This document shows, in pieces, positions 42,274-51,012 of a stretch of DNA of 64,000 nucleotides. This DNA comes from Falsiroseomonas sp050563535 (GTDB lineage Bacteria; Pseudomonadota; Alphaproteobacteria; Acetobacterales; Acetobacteraceae). The DNA is taken from contig NZ_JBNXUO010000017.1 in NCBI RefSeq assembly GCF_050563535.1, positions 1-64,000 on the forward strand, given 5' to 3'. The translations under genes and the position numbers were made by a program. Under the pieces are notes generated by a model. It saw only the letters and a program-made list of their open reading frames with translations, ran no database searches and was not told the origin of the DNA. Position 1 is the stretch's first letter, and each line of letters begins with the position of its first letter.

Positions 42274-42903
42274 TTGCTGCGCTGGGTCCGCCGCGCCGCC
42301 TGGGGCGCGGTCGGCGTGCTCGGCTTCCTTGTGCTGGCGACCTCGGCCGGGTGGCTGGTCACCGACGGCCCGCTCGGCGACCGCCGCGTGGCGAGCGGGC
42401 CGGCGAGCCTGCCGATCGGCGGGCCCTTCAGCCTGACCGACCACCGCGGCCGCGCGGTCACCGAGGCCGACTTCCGCGGCCGGCCGATGGCCGTGTTCTT
42501 CGGCTTCACCCACTGCCCGGACGTCTGCCCGACGACGCTCGGCGAGATGACTGCCCTCATCGAGGCGCTCGGCCCCGACGCCGTCCGGCTGCACTGGCTG
42601 TTCGTCAGCGTGGATTGGGAGCGCGACACGCCGGAGGCGCTGGCCGGCTACCTGGAGGCCTTCGACCGGCGGATCCTCGGCCTCTCGGGCAGCGAGGCGC
42701 AGGTGGCCGAGGCCGCGCGCGCCTTCCGGGTCTACTACCGCCGCGTGCCGGTCGAGGGCGGCGGCTACACGATGGACCACTCGGCGAGCGTCTTCATGCT
42801 CGACGGGGCGGGCCGCTTCGCTGGGACGATCGACAACAAGGAGGGCGAGGGGGTGGCGCTGCAGAAGCTGCGGCTGCTCCTCGGCGGGCGGGCAGGCGGC
42901 TGA
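42274..42903 (+). CDS. SCO/SenC-family thioredoxin-fold copper protein
   Basis: 209 residues from a TTG at 42274, 2 bp after the previous stop, so translation is probably coupled. An N-terminal membrane anchor (about 10-30) is followed by a thioredoxin fold with FFGFTHCPDVCPTTL (CxxxC) and the metal-site histidine in MDHSASVFML. SCO proteins assemble the CuA centre or protect thiols against metal stress. With CcdA and PCu(A)C it forms a periplasmic thiol-copper set. It is the last gene before a strong terminator. Confidence 0.9.
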   Translation: MLRWVRRAAWGAVGVLGFLVLATSAGWLVTDGPLGDRRVASGPASLPIGGPFSLTDHRGRAVTEADFRGRPMAVFFGFTHCPDVCPTTLGEMTALIEALGPDAVRLHWLFVSVDWERDTPEALAGYLEAFDRRILGLSGSEAQVAEAARAFRVYYRRVPVEGGGYTMDHSASVFMLDGAGRFAGTIDNKEGEGVALQKLRLLLGGRAGG

Positions 42904-42954
42904 GGCGTCGAGGCTTGCCCTGTCGGGCGCTGCCACGGGGCCGTCCCTTGCGGT

Positions 42955-42984
42955 CCGGCCCGCCTGGAGGGCGGGCCGGCTTTT
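42955..42984 (+). terminator. Rho-independent terminator
   Basis: A perfect 10-bp stem CCGGCCCGCC/GGCGGGCCGG with loop TGGAG, followed by CTTTT. It closes the operon that begins with the Zn/Cd/Pb ATPase. Confidence 0.85.
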
Positions 42985-43056
42985 CCTGCCAGATCGCTCG
43001 CGCTGCCGGGGTTCCTGGCGGAGAGGGGGCGGAGCCTGGGCCCCGTCCCGCCGGTT

Positions 43057-43250
43057 TCAGCCCGCGCGCTTGAGTTCCGCCATGCGCTCTGTCAGCGTCC
43101 ACAACGCACGGTTCCGCCGCACGTCGCCGCCGATGCCCGTCACCTCGCGCGACGTCACCCGGCGCGCCCGGTTCTGGGCGTCGCGGCCCCAGGCTGTCAG
43201 CCCGCCGCGGATGGCGTTCTCCTGCACCCGATTGAAGGTGCGCCAGAGAT
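43057..43250 (-). pseudogene. 3' fragment of a DUF932 gene
   Basis: On the minus strand, the frame ending at 43057 reads LWRTFNRVQENAIRGGL, VTSREVTGIGGDVRRNRALW and TERMAELKRAG. This is the C-terminus of DUF932-type plasmid proteins (full length several hundred residues). Homology stops near 43250; further upstream the frame reads antisense to a PIN gene. Only about 64 codons remain and no start fits, so it is a remnant. The upstream end marks a recombination point. Confidence 0.7.
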
Positions 43251-43258
43251 CGTGGCGC

Positions 43259-43666
43259 GTGACGCGCGAGCGCCTGGCCCGGACGCGCGACCTGATGGAC
43301 CGCGTCCTGCCCGATGCCAGCGTCCCGGGCTGGGAGGCGCGGATGGAGGGGCTGACCCTGCCTGACCCGGACGACCGGCACGTGCTGGCCGCCGCGGTCG
43401 CGGCGGGCGCGGCGACGATCCTCACGATGAACCTCCGCGACTTCCAAGCGGCGGCGCTGGCGCCCCACGGCGTGGCGGCGGCGCATCCGGATTCCTTCCT
43501 CTGCACGACCCGCGACGCGGACCCGGCGGTGATGCGCGCCTCGGCTGAAGCCGCGCACGCCCACCTCAGCCGGAGTGCGCCCACCTTCGACGCCTTCCTC
43601 GATGCGCTGGATCGGCAGGGCTTGCCGGGCCTCGTCGCGCGGCTACGTGCGGGCGGTGCGTTGTGA
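43259..43666 (+). pseudogene. 5'-truncated PIN-domain gene
   Basis: From a GTG at 43259 the frame gives about 135 residues: RDLMDRVLPDASVPGWEARMEGLTLPDPDDRHVLAAAVAAGA, ILTMNLRDF and a helical C-terminus. This is the second half of a PIN-domain ribonuclease of the VapC-like type. The first half, with the initial catalytic aspartate, is missing. The frame is open upstream to 43070, but there it runs antisense to the DUF932 fragment. No antitoxin gene lies next to it. Probably inactive as a toxin. Confidence 0.7.
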
Positions 43667-43712
43667 CCGCATCGCTCTTGGCCCACCCACGTCCCGGGCG
43701 GATACTGCGGGG

Positions 43713-44333
43713 GTGGACGAGACGGGGAACGACGCGGGGCGCGATGCGGCTCGAGCAAAGCTGCCTTGGGAGCTGCACCCGGCGCTGACGGAGGAGCGCC
43801 TGGCCGCCTGCGCGCGGCTGCTCGCGCGCGGGCGCGCCGACGCGGTGGCGCACGCGGATCCCTGGATGGGCGACGATGCGTGGAGCATCGGCTGCCGCGC
43901 CTACTCCTTCTCGCGCAACCGGCTCCGGCAGGCGGCGGAGGGCGGGCGTTACCGCTGGCTCGGCGTGCTCGACGCCACCCATCATTTCGTATTCCTTATC
44001 GAGGGCGTGCCCGTGCGCTTCTTCCGCGGCGACGCGGAGGAGCCCTCGAAGCGCACGCTCCGCCAGCAGGAGAGCGAGGCGCAGCAACTCGCCCTCGCGC
44101 TCGGCGACGCCGACCGGGCGGAGGGCCTGATGTTCTGCCTCGCCGTCGAGACGGGCGAGGGCGGCGAGGTGACGCGCGTGGTGTTCCTCGCGCTGCGCGG
44201 CGAGGACGGCGCGGCCGAGTGCTTCTGGCCGGTCCCGCTCGATCACGCGGACGTGTCGGCGCCGCCAGGGCGGAACGCCGGGGCGGCCCTGACGCCGCCC
44301 CTGGCGGCTGGCACGATGCGGCGCAGGGGATGA
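43713..44333 (+). CDS. Hypothetical plasmid protein
   Basis: 206 residues from a GTG at 43713. The start LPWELHPALTEERLAACARLLARGR leads to a compact alpha/beta protein with GDDAWSIGCRAYSFSRNRL, TTH-like THHFVFLIEGVPVRFFRG and ECFWPVPLD. It has no signal or membrane segment. I believe this type recurs on alphaproteobacterial plasmids, but I know no function. It follows the truncated PIN gene by 46 bp and precedes the transfer region. The C-terminal 30 residues are low complexity. Confidence 0.65.
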   Translation: MDETGNDAGRDAARAKLPWELHPALTEERLAACARLLARGRADAVAHADPWMGDDAWSIGCRAYSFSRNRLRQAAEGGRYRWLGVLDATHHFVFLIEGVPVRFFRGDAEEPSKRTLRQQESEAQQLALALGDADRAEGLMFCLAVETGEGGEVTRVVFLALRGEDGAAECFWPVPLDHADVSAPPGRNAGAALTPPLAAGTMRRRG

Positions 44334-44617
44334 TTCCGGTCTCGCTTTTCTGACCATTCTTACGAGTCCGGTTTTGTTCCTCACGACAGAGTGACGCTAG
44401 AGGCTGGGTTTTACGTGCCCACACGCCAGGATTGCAGATTGTATTTGGGCCGCCGCCGTCGGTAGCATCCGCCCTCGCCACTCCAGAGGGGCCCGACCGC
44501 AGTGCAGTTTTCGGTAGTCTGCTACCGCGGCGCTCACGGCCTCGACGCCCCGGGGCGCCTCGCGCGAATCACAGAAATCGCTAGCTTGCCCGCGCAAACG
44601 GGAGGGGCGGTCGGGGC
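44334..44617. other. Promoter region before the transfer operon
   Basis: 284 bp without a gene, lower in GC than the flanks, with several short T/A-rich tracts. It contains the CGGTAG-type repeats at 44460-44527 and CGCTAGC at 44579-44585. It probably holds the promoter of the T4SS operon; I cannot place -35 and -10 boxes reliably. Confidence 0.45.
44460..44527. repeat. CGGTAGCA ... TGCTACCG inverted repeats
   Basis: CGGTAGCA at 44460-44467 is the exact reverse complement of TGCTACCG at 44520-44527. A second arm, CGGTAG at 44512-44517, makes a tighter dyad with CTACCG (spacer TCTG). The position upstream of the T4SS genes suggests a repressor site controlling transfer. Confidence 0.5.
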
Positions 44618-45004
44618 GTGGGCGACACACTCGGCGAGGCGGATCTACGCGAGGGTCTGCTCAGGGGCGGCCGCATCGAGGCTGTCGTGGTGGTCGCGCG
44701 CCGCGACCCCGACGGCGGCGTCGATCACGTGCCCTACCTCCTGCCCTCCTGGCGCCGCGGCTACGTCGCCATCGAGCTCTTCCGCGGCCCCGGCGTGCGC
44801 GGCTGGCGCGACCTTGACCGGCTGCTCCGGTTCCTGCGCGACGACATGTCCTTCAAGCTGCCCGTCTCGCTCTACGAGGAGGACTGCCCCCGCCTCGCGC
44901 GGCTGCGCTCCGTCCTCCCCCGCAGCGCCATCACGAAGCACGTCAAGGCGGACGCGAGCCAGCCGCCCGAGGGCATGGACGTGCCCGAGGCGCCGCCCGA
45001 GTAG
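44618..45004 (+). CDS. Hypothetical protein at the head of the T4SS operon
   Basis: 128 residues from a GTG at 44618 with GGGAGGGG upstream. It has a compact core (RGGRIEAVVVVARRDPDGGVDHVPYLLPSWRRGYVAIELFRG is split by charged turns) and an acidic C-terminus (EAPPE). No signal peptide, no known domain. The first half looks like two beta hairpins and the middle (LDRLLRFLRDDMSFKLPV) is helical. It lies 27 bp before virB1 and is likely co-transcribed. It may be a transfer regulator; that is a guess. Confidence 0.65.
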   Translation: MGDTLGEADLREGLLRGGRIEAVVVVARRDPDGGVDHVPYLLPSWRRGYVAIELFRGPGVRGWRDLDRLLRFLRDDMSFKLPVSLYEEDCPRLARLRSVLPRSAITKHVKADASQPPEGMDVPEAPPE

Positions 45005-45031
45005 CTCCGCGCGCCGCGCTGGCGGTGCGCG

Positions 45032-45607
45032 GTGACCGGCTGCGAGGCGCTCGCCGGGCTGGCCCTGTTCGCTTGCGTGGCGCGCGACCCGCGCTGCCTG
45101 CCCGACGAGCACCGGCGCTTGCTCCCCGAGCTCGCGGCCGTCGCCGAGCGGGAGTCCGGCTTCCGCCCCTTCGCCATCCGCGACGAGGTCACGGGCGAGA
45201 GCTTGTTCCCGATGACGCGCGCCGAGGCCGTGGCGGTCGCCGCCGCGCGCGACGCGGCGGGCCGCACGCTTGGGCTCGGCTGGTTCCAGATCACGCACCG
45301 CGCCAACTGGCGCCGCCACGGCCTGACCGTTGAGACGGCGTTGGACCCCTGCGAGAACATGCGCGCGGGCGCGGCGCACCTGGCCGGCAACCTGCGGGAC
45401 GCGGCCTTCCAACTCTACAACAGCGGCCGGCCCGGCGGCGCGCCGGGCTACGCCGCCGCGGTCGCGCGCCGCATCGGGCAGCACGCGGCGGCACTCGCCG
45501 CCGGCCCCGACGGGCCCGCCGGCGCCGCCACGGCGCCGGTCCCCCCTTTCCTCCTCCCCGACCTGGGTCGCGGCCGCCCGGGCAGGGACCTCGTGACCGG
45601 CCGGTAG
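45032..45607 (+). CDS. virB1: VirB1-like lytic transglycosylase
   Basis: 191 residues from GTG at 45032. The catalytic glutamate is in VAERESGFRPFAI, followed by LGLGWFQITHRANWRRHG and ALDPCENMRAGAAHL, and QLYNSG; this is the goose-lysozyme-like SLT fold. It opens the peptidoglycan so the T4SS can assemble. The N-terminus is hydrophobic (ALAGLALFACVA) but short, so export is plausible though not textbook. The C-terminal region is Pro/Gly-rich. First of the virB series. Confidence 0.85.
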   Translation: MTGCEALAGLALFACVARDPRCLPDEHRRLLPELAAVAERESGFRPFAIRDEVTGESLFPMTRAEAVAVAAARDAAGRTLGLGWFQITHRANWRRHGLTVETALDPCENMRAGAAHLAGNLRDAAFQLYNSGRPGGAPGYAAAVARRIGQHAAALAAGPDGPAGAATAPVPPFLLPDLGRGRPGRDLVTGR

Positions 45608-45617
45608 GAGATCGCCC

Positions 45618-45833
45618 ATGGGTGGCGGAGACGTCCTCACACGCGCGCTGACGGCCCTCGCGCAGTTCCTCGTCGGTCCCTTCGGGATCGCCTTCATCAT
45701 CGCCTGCGTCGTCATCGCCTTCCTCGCAGCGGCGGCGCGCATGGCGCCGCCCTCGGCCGGCTTCGTGGCGATGTTCTTCGGCGCCGCCGCGTTCACCGGC
45801 GCGTACTTCGTCAACACCTTCATCGGGGGCTGA
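45618..45833 (+). CDS. virB2: VirB2-like major pilin
   Basis: 71 residues, shorter than usual (about 100-120) because no long leader is present. Two hydrophobic helices (about 18-40 and 48-66) joined by a short basic loop (AAARMAPPSAG) match the TrbC/VirB2 pilin fold. AGGAG lies before the ATG. As VirB2 it would form the pilus shaft in the inner membrane pool and the extracellular filament. It lies between virB1 and virB3, as expected. Confidence 0.8.
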   Translation: MGGGDVLTRALTALAQFLVGPFGIAFIIACVVIAFLAAAARMAPPSAGFVAMFFGAAAFTGAYFVNTFIGG

Positions 45834-45838
45834 GCGCG

Positions 45839-46153
45839 GTGCACGCCGCCGGACGCGACACGCTGTTCCTGGCCGCCACGCGCCCGGCGATGCGGTGGGG
45901 CGTGCCGATGGAGGGCTACTACCTGAACCTCTTCGGCACCTGGCTCCTCGGCATGGTGCTCGGCAGCCCGCTGTGGTGGGCGACCTTCCTCGTCTGGCAC
46001 CTGCCCATGGTCGCGCTGACGAACCGCAACCCGCACTTCTTCCACGAGCTGCGCATATGGTACGCCACGCGCGGGCAGACGATCGGCGGCGTGCTGCGCG
46101 CCATGCCGGACCGCGCGCCACGGCGCGCGAAGGACCTATTGTCCGGTGTCTAG
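45839..46153 (+). CDS. virB3: VirB3-like inner membrane protein
   Basis: 104 residues from GTG at 45839. The N-terminal LFLAATRPAMRWGVPMEGYYLN is the VirB3 signature, followed by two close membrane helices (about 29-58) and HELRIWYATRGQT. VirB3 works with VirB4 in pilin handling at the inner membrane. It ends 8 bp inside virB4, so the two are coupled. Confidence 0.85.
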   Translation: MHAAGRDTLFLAATRPAMRWGVPMEGYYLNLFGTWLLGMVLGSPLWWATFLVWHLPMVALTNRNPHFFHELRIWYATRGQTIGGVLRAMPDRAPRRAKDLLSGV

Positions 46154-48662
46154 CCGCTTCGCCCCGCGCGCGCCGACGCTCGGCGAGCACGTCCCTGTCG
46201 AGGGCCACCTCACCGAGCGCGTGCTGCGGCTCTCCGACGACGGCGCCTACGCGATGCTCGCGCTCGACGGCCTGCCGGCCGAGACCGCGAGCGACGCCGA
46301 CCTCGTGGAGCGGGTCGCCCGCCTGAACGGGACGTGGCTCAACGTCTCCGCGGCCGACCGGCTGGTGGTGTCGATCTACGTCTGCCGGAGCCTCGCGGAC
46401 CCGGCGGCGGTGCTGGAGCCCGACGAGCGGCTCGCCCCCTTCGCGCGCTCCTTCCAGGCAGCCTACCGGGAGCGGCTGCTCGACGGCCTGCTCTACGAGA
46501 ACCGGCTCTTCCTCGGGCTGCACCTGCGGCCCGCCGCCGGCGGCGGGCCGGAGTGGTGGGCGCGGCGCAGGGCGCGTAAGCACGGCGCCGACGCTGCTGG
46601 CGAGCGCGCGATCGACAGGGCGCGCCACCTCGAACGGATCGCCGACTGGCTGGCGTCGGAGCTGGCCGACTACGGCCCCCGCCCGCTCGGCCTGGCGGAG
46701 CGCGGCAAGGTGGTCTTCAGCGAGATCGGCGAGGCCCTCGCCTTCGCGGCGACGGGCGTATGGCGCCCCGTCCCGCTCACAACGGGCCGGCTCGCCGAGG
46801 CGATGTTCGCCGAGGAGGTGGCGTTCCACTACGAGACAGTGGAGCTGCGCGGCCCCGGCTACACGCAGTACGCCGCGGTCCTGACCTTCAAGGGCTACCC
46901 GGCGGTGACCTGGCCGGGGATGCTCGCCGCCGTCGAGCGGGCGCCGTTCCGCGGCACCCTGCTCCACCACTTCGAGCGCCTGCCGACCTCGGGCGGCATC
47001 GGCCTGCTCACGCGCCAACAGAACAAGATGGTCTGGGCCGGCGACAAGGCGCGCAGCCAGATCGCGGAGCTCGACGAGGCCGCGGACCGCGTCGCCTCCG
47101 GCCGGATGGCAATGGGCCTGCACAGCGTCTCGCTCACGCTGTTCTCGGACCGCGCCGGCGGCGCGCTGCCCTGGTACCGGCGCTTCGCCGCGGCGCTGCG
47201 GGGCGCGGGCCTCGGCTCCGTGGCCGCGGCGAGCGTCGAGGCGGCGCTCGACGACGCGACCGGCGGCCCCGGCCGGAACCCGCTCGACGACGTGGTGAAC
47301 GCGGCCTGGAAGACGCTGGCCGACTGCGGCGCGGCGGTGGCGCGGGAGAACAAGGCCCTCATGGCGGCGTGGCTCGCGCAGCTCGCGGGCAACCACCGCC
47401 TGCGTGCCCGGCCCGGGGCGCTCTCCACCCGCAACCTCGCGGCGATGGCCCCGCTGCACGGTCCGGCGCGGGGCGTGCCCGTCTCGCGCTGGGGTGCGCC
47501 GATCGTCACGCTCCGCACGACGGCCGGCACCGCCTACCCCTTCCACTGGCACGACGGCGAGGGCGACGACGCGGTCGGCAACACCCTCATCACCGGCGAG
47601 ACCGGCTCGGGCAAGACGACCCTCGTCGGCGCGCTGATCGCCTGCACGGCGGGGCGGGCCGACGTCGTCGGCCTCGACCACAAGCAGGGCTGGCGGGTGC
47701 TCTTCGGGCACCTGGGCGCGCCCTACGCGGTCATGGGCGGCGGCAACCCGATGTTCGCGCCGCTCAAAGGCCTGGAGCCCACGCCTGGCAACCTCGACTT
47801 CCTCCTCGACCTCCTGCGCGGCTGCATCCTCCAGGGCGGCTGGCGCGACCTGACGCCGGAGGAGGAGCGGCTGCTGTCGCTCGGCATCCGCACCGTCATG
47901 GACAACCCGCCGGAGCACCGCCGGCTCGCCGAGGTTGCGGCCTTCCTGGCGCCCGACGTGGACGTGGACGGCGCCGGGGCGCGGCTCCTGAAGTGGTGCT
48001 GGGGCGGCGAGCTAGGCTGGGTGCTCGACGCCCCGCGCGACGCCCTCAACCTCTCGGGCGGCACGGTCGGCCTCGACGCCACCGACGTCCTGAAGAACGG
48101 CCGCGCCGCCGCGCCGACGCTCCTCTACCTCTTCCATCGCATCGGCCTGCACCTCGACGGGCGGCGCCGCCTGCTTCTGCCCGTGGACGAGGGCTGGCGC
48201 GTGCTGGAGGACCCGGCCTTCTACCGGCCGATCGCGGCCCAGCTGCGCACCATCCGCTCGAAGAACGGCGTCGTCGTGTTCATCACGCAGTCGCCCTCGG
48301 ACGCGGCGAACAGCCCGATCGCGGCCGAGCTGCTGGAGCAGTGCCCGAACCAGATCCACCTGCCGAACCCGCGCGCCTCCGAGGAAGACTACGTCGGCCG
48401 GCTGAAGCGCACGCCGGGCGAGTTCGCCGCGCTGCGGGCGCTCGGGAAGGGGTCCGGGCAGTTCCTCGTTTGCAAGGGGCGCGAGAGCCTGATCGCGGAG
48501 CTGCGCCTGCGCGGCCTGCCGCAGCTCGCCGCGCTGTCGGCCGGCGAGGCCGCGCTGCGCGCCTACGAGGCGCTTCCCGAGGAGGTGCGGGCCGACCCGC
48601 GCCGGCTCGAGCACGAGTTCCGGCGGCGCCGCGCCGCCGCGGAGCAGGAGGTTCCCGCATGA
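46146..48662 (+). CDS. virB4: VirB4 secretion ATPase
   Basis: 838 residues from a GTG at 46146. An N-terminal CagE/TrbE/VirB domain (about 180-380) precedes a RecA-like ATPase with Walker A GETGSGKTT (484-492), Walker B LLLPVDEGWRVL and a Q-motif VFITQSPSDAA. VirB4 powers pilus assembly and substrate passage from the cytoplasmic side of the inner membrane. It overlaps virB3 (8 bp) and virB5 (4 bp). Length and motifs are normal for the family. Confidence 0.95.
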   Translation: MSSRFAPRAPTLGEHVPVEGHLTERVLRLSDDGAYAMLALDGLPAETASDADLVERVARLNGTWLNVSAADRLVVSIYVCRSLADPAAVLEPDERLAPFARSFQAAYRERLLDGLLYENRLFLGLHLRPAAGGGPEWWARRRARKHGADAAGERAIDRARHLERIADWLASELADYGPRPLGLAERGKVVFSEIGEALAFAATGVWRPVPLTTGRLAEAMFAEEVAFHYETVELRGPGYTQYAAVLTFKGYPAVTWPGMLAAVERAPFRGTLLHHFERLPTSGGIGLLTRQQNKMVWAGDKARSQIAELDEAADRVASGRMAMGLHSVSLTLFSDRAGGALPWYRRFAAALRGAGLGSVAAASVEAALDDATGGPGRNPLDDVVNAAWKTLADCGAAVARENKALMAAWLAQLAGNHRLRARPGALSTRNLAAMAPLHGPARGVPVSRWGAPIVTLRTTAGTAYPFHWHDGEGDDAVGNTLITGETGSGKTTLVGALIACTAGRADVVGLDHKQGWRVLFGHLGAPYAVMGGGNPMFAPLKGLEPTPGNLDFLLDLLRGCILQGGWRDLTPEEERLLSLGIRTVMDNPPEHRRLAEVAAFLAPDVDVDGAGARLLKWCWGGELGWVLDAPRDALNLSGGTVGLDATDVLKNGRAAAPTLLYLFHRIGLHLDGRRRLLLPVDEGWRVLEDPAFYRPIAAQLRTIRSKNGVVVFITQSPSDAANSPIAAELLEQCPNQIHLPNPRASEEDYVGRLKRTPGEFAALRALGKGSGQFLVCKGRESLIAELRLRGLPQLAALSAGEAALRAYEALPEEVRADPRRLEHEFRRRRAAAEQEVPA

Positions 48663-49405
48663 CGCGCGTCCCCAGTTTGGCGGCGGCCGCCGCGCTCGCC
48701 GTCCTCGCCGCCGCCCCGTCCGCGCGGGCGCAGCTGACGGTCGTCTGCCCGACCTGCCGGCAGGAGCTGACCGACAACCTGGCCTGGGCGCAGCAGGCCG
48801 CGGACATGATCCGGCAGCTCCAGCAGATGCAGCAGCAGTACCAGCAGCTCGTGATGACCTACCAGGCCATCACGCGGGTCACCGACCTCGGCAGCGCCGT
48901 CTCCGCACTGAGCATGATGGGCATCCGCAACCCGCTGCCGATCAACCCCTACGCGGCGCAGAGCCTGCTGAACGGCACGGGCGGCGCGAGCGGCATGCTG
49001 AACTCGCTGTCGGGCCTCTACACGGGCACGGTGCGCGGCAACACGGTCTACGTGCCGCGCGACGACACCTGGACCACGCGCCAGATCGTCGCCAACGGCG
49101 GCGGCTTGGCCGGCGCGCAGGCCCTCGCCCTCCAGCTCTACCAGTCGGCGGGAGAGCGGGTCGCCGGCCTCGCCGAGCTCCAGGGCCGCATCGACGGCGC
49201 GCCGGACCCCTCGGAGCGCGAGGCACTGATCGCCCGCCTCGGCGTCGAGCAGGCCTACATCCAGAACCAGCAAGTCCAGGCGCAGAACATTCAAACCTAC
49301 CTCATCGCGCAGACGCAGGTCCGCGAGCAGCAGCGCGAGGAGCGCCTCCAGCAGAGCATCGACGAGATCCTCGAAGAGGCGCGCGGCCGGGGGTGGTGGC
49401 GATGA
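48659..49405 (+). CDS. virB5: VirB5-like minor pilin
   Basis: 248 residues with a signal peptide ending SARAQ. A long Gln-rich coiled region (about 44-70) is followed by a middle globular part (TDLGSAVSALSMMGIRNPLP) and a C-terminal helix (IQNQQVQAQNIQTYLIAQTQ). This is the VirB5/TrbJ fold found at the pilus tip. A CPTC pair near the mature N-terminus could form a disulfide. ATG overlaps the virB4 stop; its own stop overlaps the next gene. Confidence 0.85.
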   Translation: MTRVPSLAAAAALAVLAAAPSARAQLTVVCPTCRQELTDNLAWAQQAADMIRQLQQMQQQYQQLVMTYQAITRVTDLGSAVSALSMMGIRNPLPINPYAAQSLLNGTGGASGMLNSLSGLYTGTVRGNTVYVPRDDTWTTRQIVANGGGLAGAQALALQLYQSAGERVAGLAELQGRIDGAPDPSEREALIARLGVEQAYIQNQQVQAQNIQTYLIAQTQVREQQREERLQQSIDEILEEARGRGWWR

Positions 49406-49962
49406 CCGGCCGTCGGTGTGCCGTGCCGCGGTGCCGGGCACCGCGGCTGCTCGATCCGGACTTGCTCGGGGGGCTGGGGCTACTGCTCTGGACGCTCGCC
49501 TTCCTGGCGCTGAGCGCGGCCCTCGGGGTGGCGCAGCCGCTCCCGCCGCAGGAGCGCCGGACCGTCTCCTGGTACGCCGCCAACCCCTGGGCGCTGGAGG
49601 CCGTCACGCGCGCCTGCCGCGACGACCCGGGACGGCTGCGTGGCACCCCGGACTGCGTGAACGCCGACCAGGCCCGCATCGTTGTCGCCGAGCGCGAGGC
49701 CCGGGCCCGCGCCGGCATGCGACCGGAGCCGCCGGCCGGGGCGACGCCCGATGCGGAGCGCGCGCGTCAGGCGGAGGCCGAGGCGCGCCGCAACCAGGGC
49801 GACCTCACCTCGCCGACGAGCCCGCGCTACTGGGCAGCCAGGCCGATGGAGCGCGCGCAGCAACTCGCCCACTGCGGTCGGCTGACGGCCGAGCAGCAGG
49901 CTCGCTTTTACTGCGACGCCGCGCGCGCGGCCGAGGCGGCCGCGCGGAGGCCCCGGTCGTGA
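49402..49962 (+). CDS. EexN-like protein (putative entry exclusion)
   Basis: 186 residues. One membrane anchor (about 20-42) is followed by VSWYAANPWALEAVTRAC and DCVNADQARIV, the C...C-NA pattern of EexN-type exclusion proteins. Here the protein is longer than usual and lacks a clear lipobox; it has a C-terminal half with SPRYWAARP and two more cysteines. Entry-exclusion proteins keep a plasmid-bearing cell from receiving the same plasmid. Its place between virB5 and virB6 agrees with that role. Confidence 0.65.
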   Translation: MTGRRCAVPRCRAPRLLDPDLLGGLGLLLWTLAFLALSAALGVAQPLPPQERRTVSWYAANPWALEAVTRACRDDPGRLRGTPDCVNADQARIVVAEREARARAGMRPEPPAGATPDAERARQAEAEARRNQGDLTSPTSPRYWAARPMERAQQLAHCGRLTAEQQARFYCDAARAAEAAARRPRS

Positions 49963-50999
49963 ACGGCTGGGACATCTTCAGCCGCCTCTACGACCTCGTG
50001 GCGATCCCGCTCACCGCGGGCGTGGACGCGATGATCGCGGCCATGACGGGCTGGGTCGCGGGCTGGCTGAAGGTGGCCCTCGTCGTCTACGTGACCGGCC
50101 GCCTGATGTGGCAGGCGCTCGTGCAGAACGGCGAGCCGCTGAGCGAGGTCGAGCGGCTGGTCGTCATGGGCGCCGCCGCGGTCGCGCTCGTCACGACGGT
50201 CGGCGGCTACGGCCCCTGGGCGCGCGACGTGCTGCTGAACGGGCTCGGGCCGGAGGTCGGCCGCGCGCTCGCCGGCTCGCTCGGAAACCGTCCGGTGACC
50301 GGCCCATTGTTCGACGAGATCTGGGGCAAGGCCTGGGTGTCGGGCCTCGCCATCTACCGCAGCCTGCCCTGGTCCATCGCCGGCCTGGGGCTCTGCATCA
50401 TCGTCGTGTTCTACTGGATCATCGCGGTCTTCGCGATCGCGATCGCTTTCCTCGTCTGGATGAAGGCCTTCATCATCCTCGCGCTGCTGATCGGCGTCGG
50501 GCCGATCTTCGCGGGCCTGTTCGTGTTCCCGCTGTTCCGCCACATGGCGATCGGCTGGCTGAACACCGTCTTCGCCAACATCGTGCTGCAGGTCCTCTCG
50601 ACCGCCCTGCTGGCGCTGCTGCTGAGCGCGGAGACGCAGCTCCTCTCGCAGGTCGCCACCCTCGCCGCGGCCGGCGGCATGGCGAACGAGATCCGCGGCG
50701 TGCAGATGCTGCTGGCCGGGATGGTGCTCTTCGTCGCCTGCGGCTGGATCACCTACCAGCTTCCCGGCATCGCCTCCGCCATCACCGGCGGCTTCGCCGG
50801 CTACGCCCTCCCCTACGTCCGCTCCTACGGCCGCGGCTCTTCGGGCGGAGGCGGGGGCGGCGGACCGCCGCAGCGTGACCCTTCGCCTCCTCAGGCGGCA
50901 GCCCCCGTGTCGCCCGCGCCCGTCGCCCCCGCGCCGATCCCGCTCGCCCTGCCCCGCCCCGCCCCCGGCCCGACCGGGCCGTCCATGTCCAACCGATAG
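49959..50999 (+). CDS. virB6: VirB6-like polytopic membrane protein
   Basis: 346 residues from GTG at 49959 that overlaps the previous stop. Six or so membrane helices; the central WIIAVFAIAIAFLVWMKAF, LIGVGPIFAGLFVFPLFR and WLNTVFANIVLQVL match TrbL/VirB6. The C-terminal 50 residues are a Gly run followed by Pro/Ala repeats, probably disordered. VirB6 is part of the inner membrane channel. Confidence 0.9.
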   Translation: MNGWDIFSRLYDLVAIPLTAGVDAMIAAMTGWVAGWLKVALVVYVTGRLMWQALVQNGEPLSEVERLVVMGAAAVALVTTVGGYGPWARDVLLNGLGPEVGRALAGSLGNRPVTGPLFDEIWGKAWVSGLAIYRSLPWSIAGLGLCIIVVFYWIIAVFAIAIAFLVWMKAFIILALLIGVGPIFAGLFVFPLFRHMAIGWLNTVFANIVLQVLSTALLALLLSAETQLLSQVATLAAAGGMANEIRGVQMLLAGMVLFVACGWITYQLPGIASAITGGFAGYALPYVRSYGRGSSGGGGGGGPPQRDPSPPQAAAPVSPAPVAPAPIPLALPRPAPGPTGPSMSNR

Positions 51000-51012
51000 G
51001 AGCCCCGCCGCC

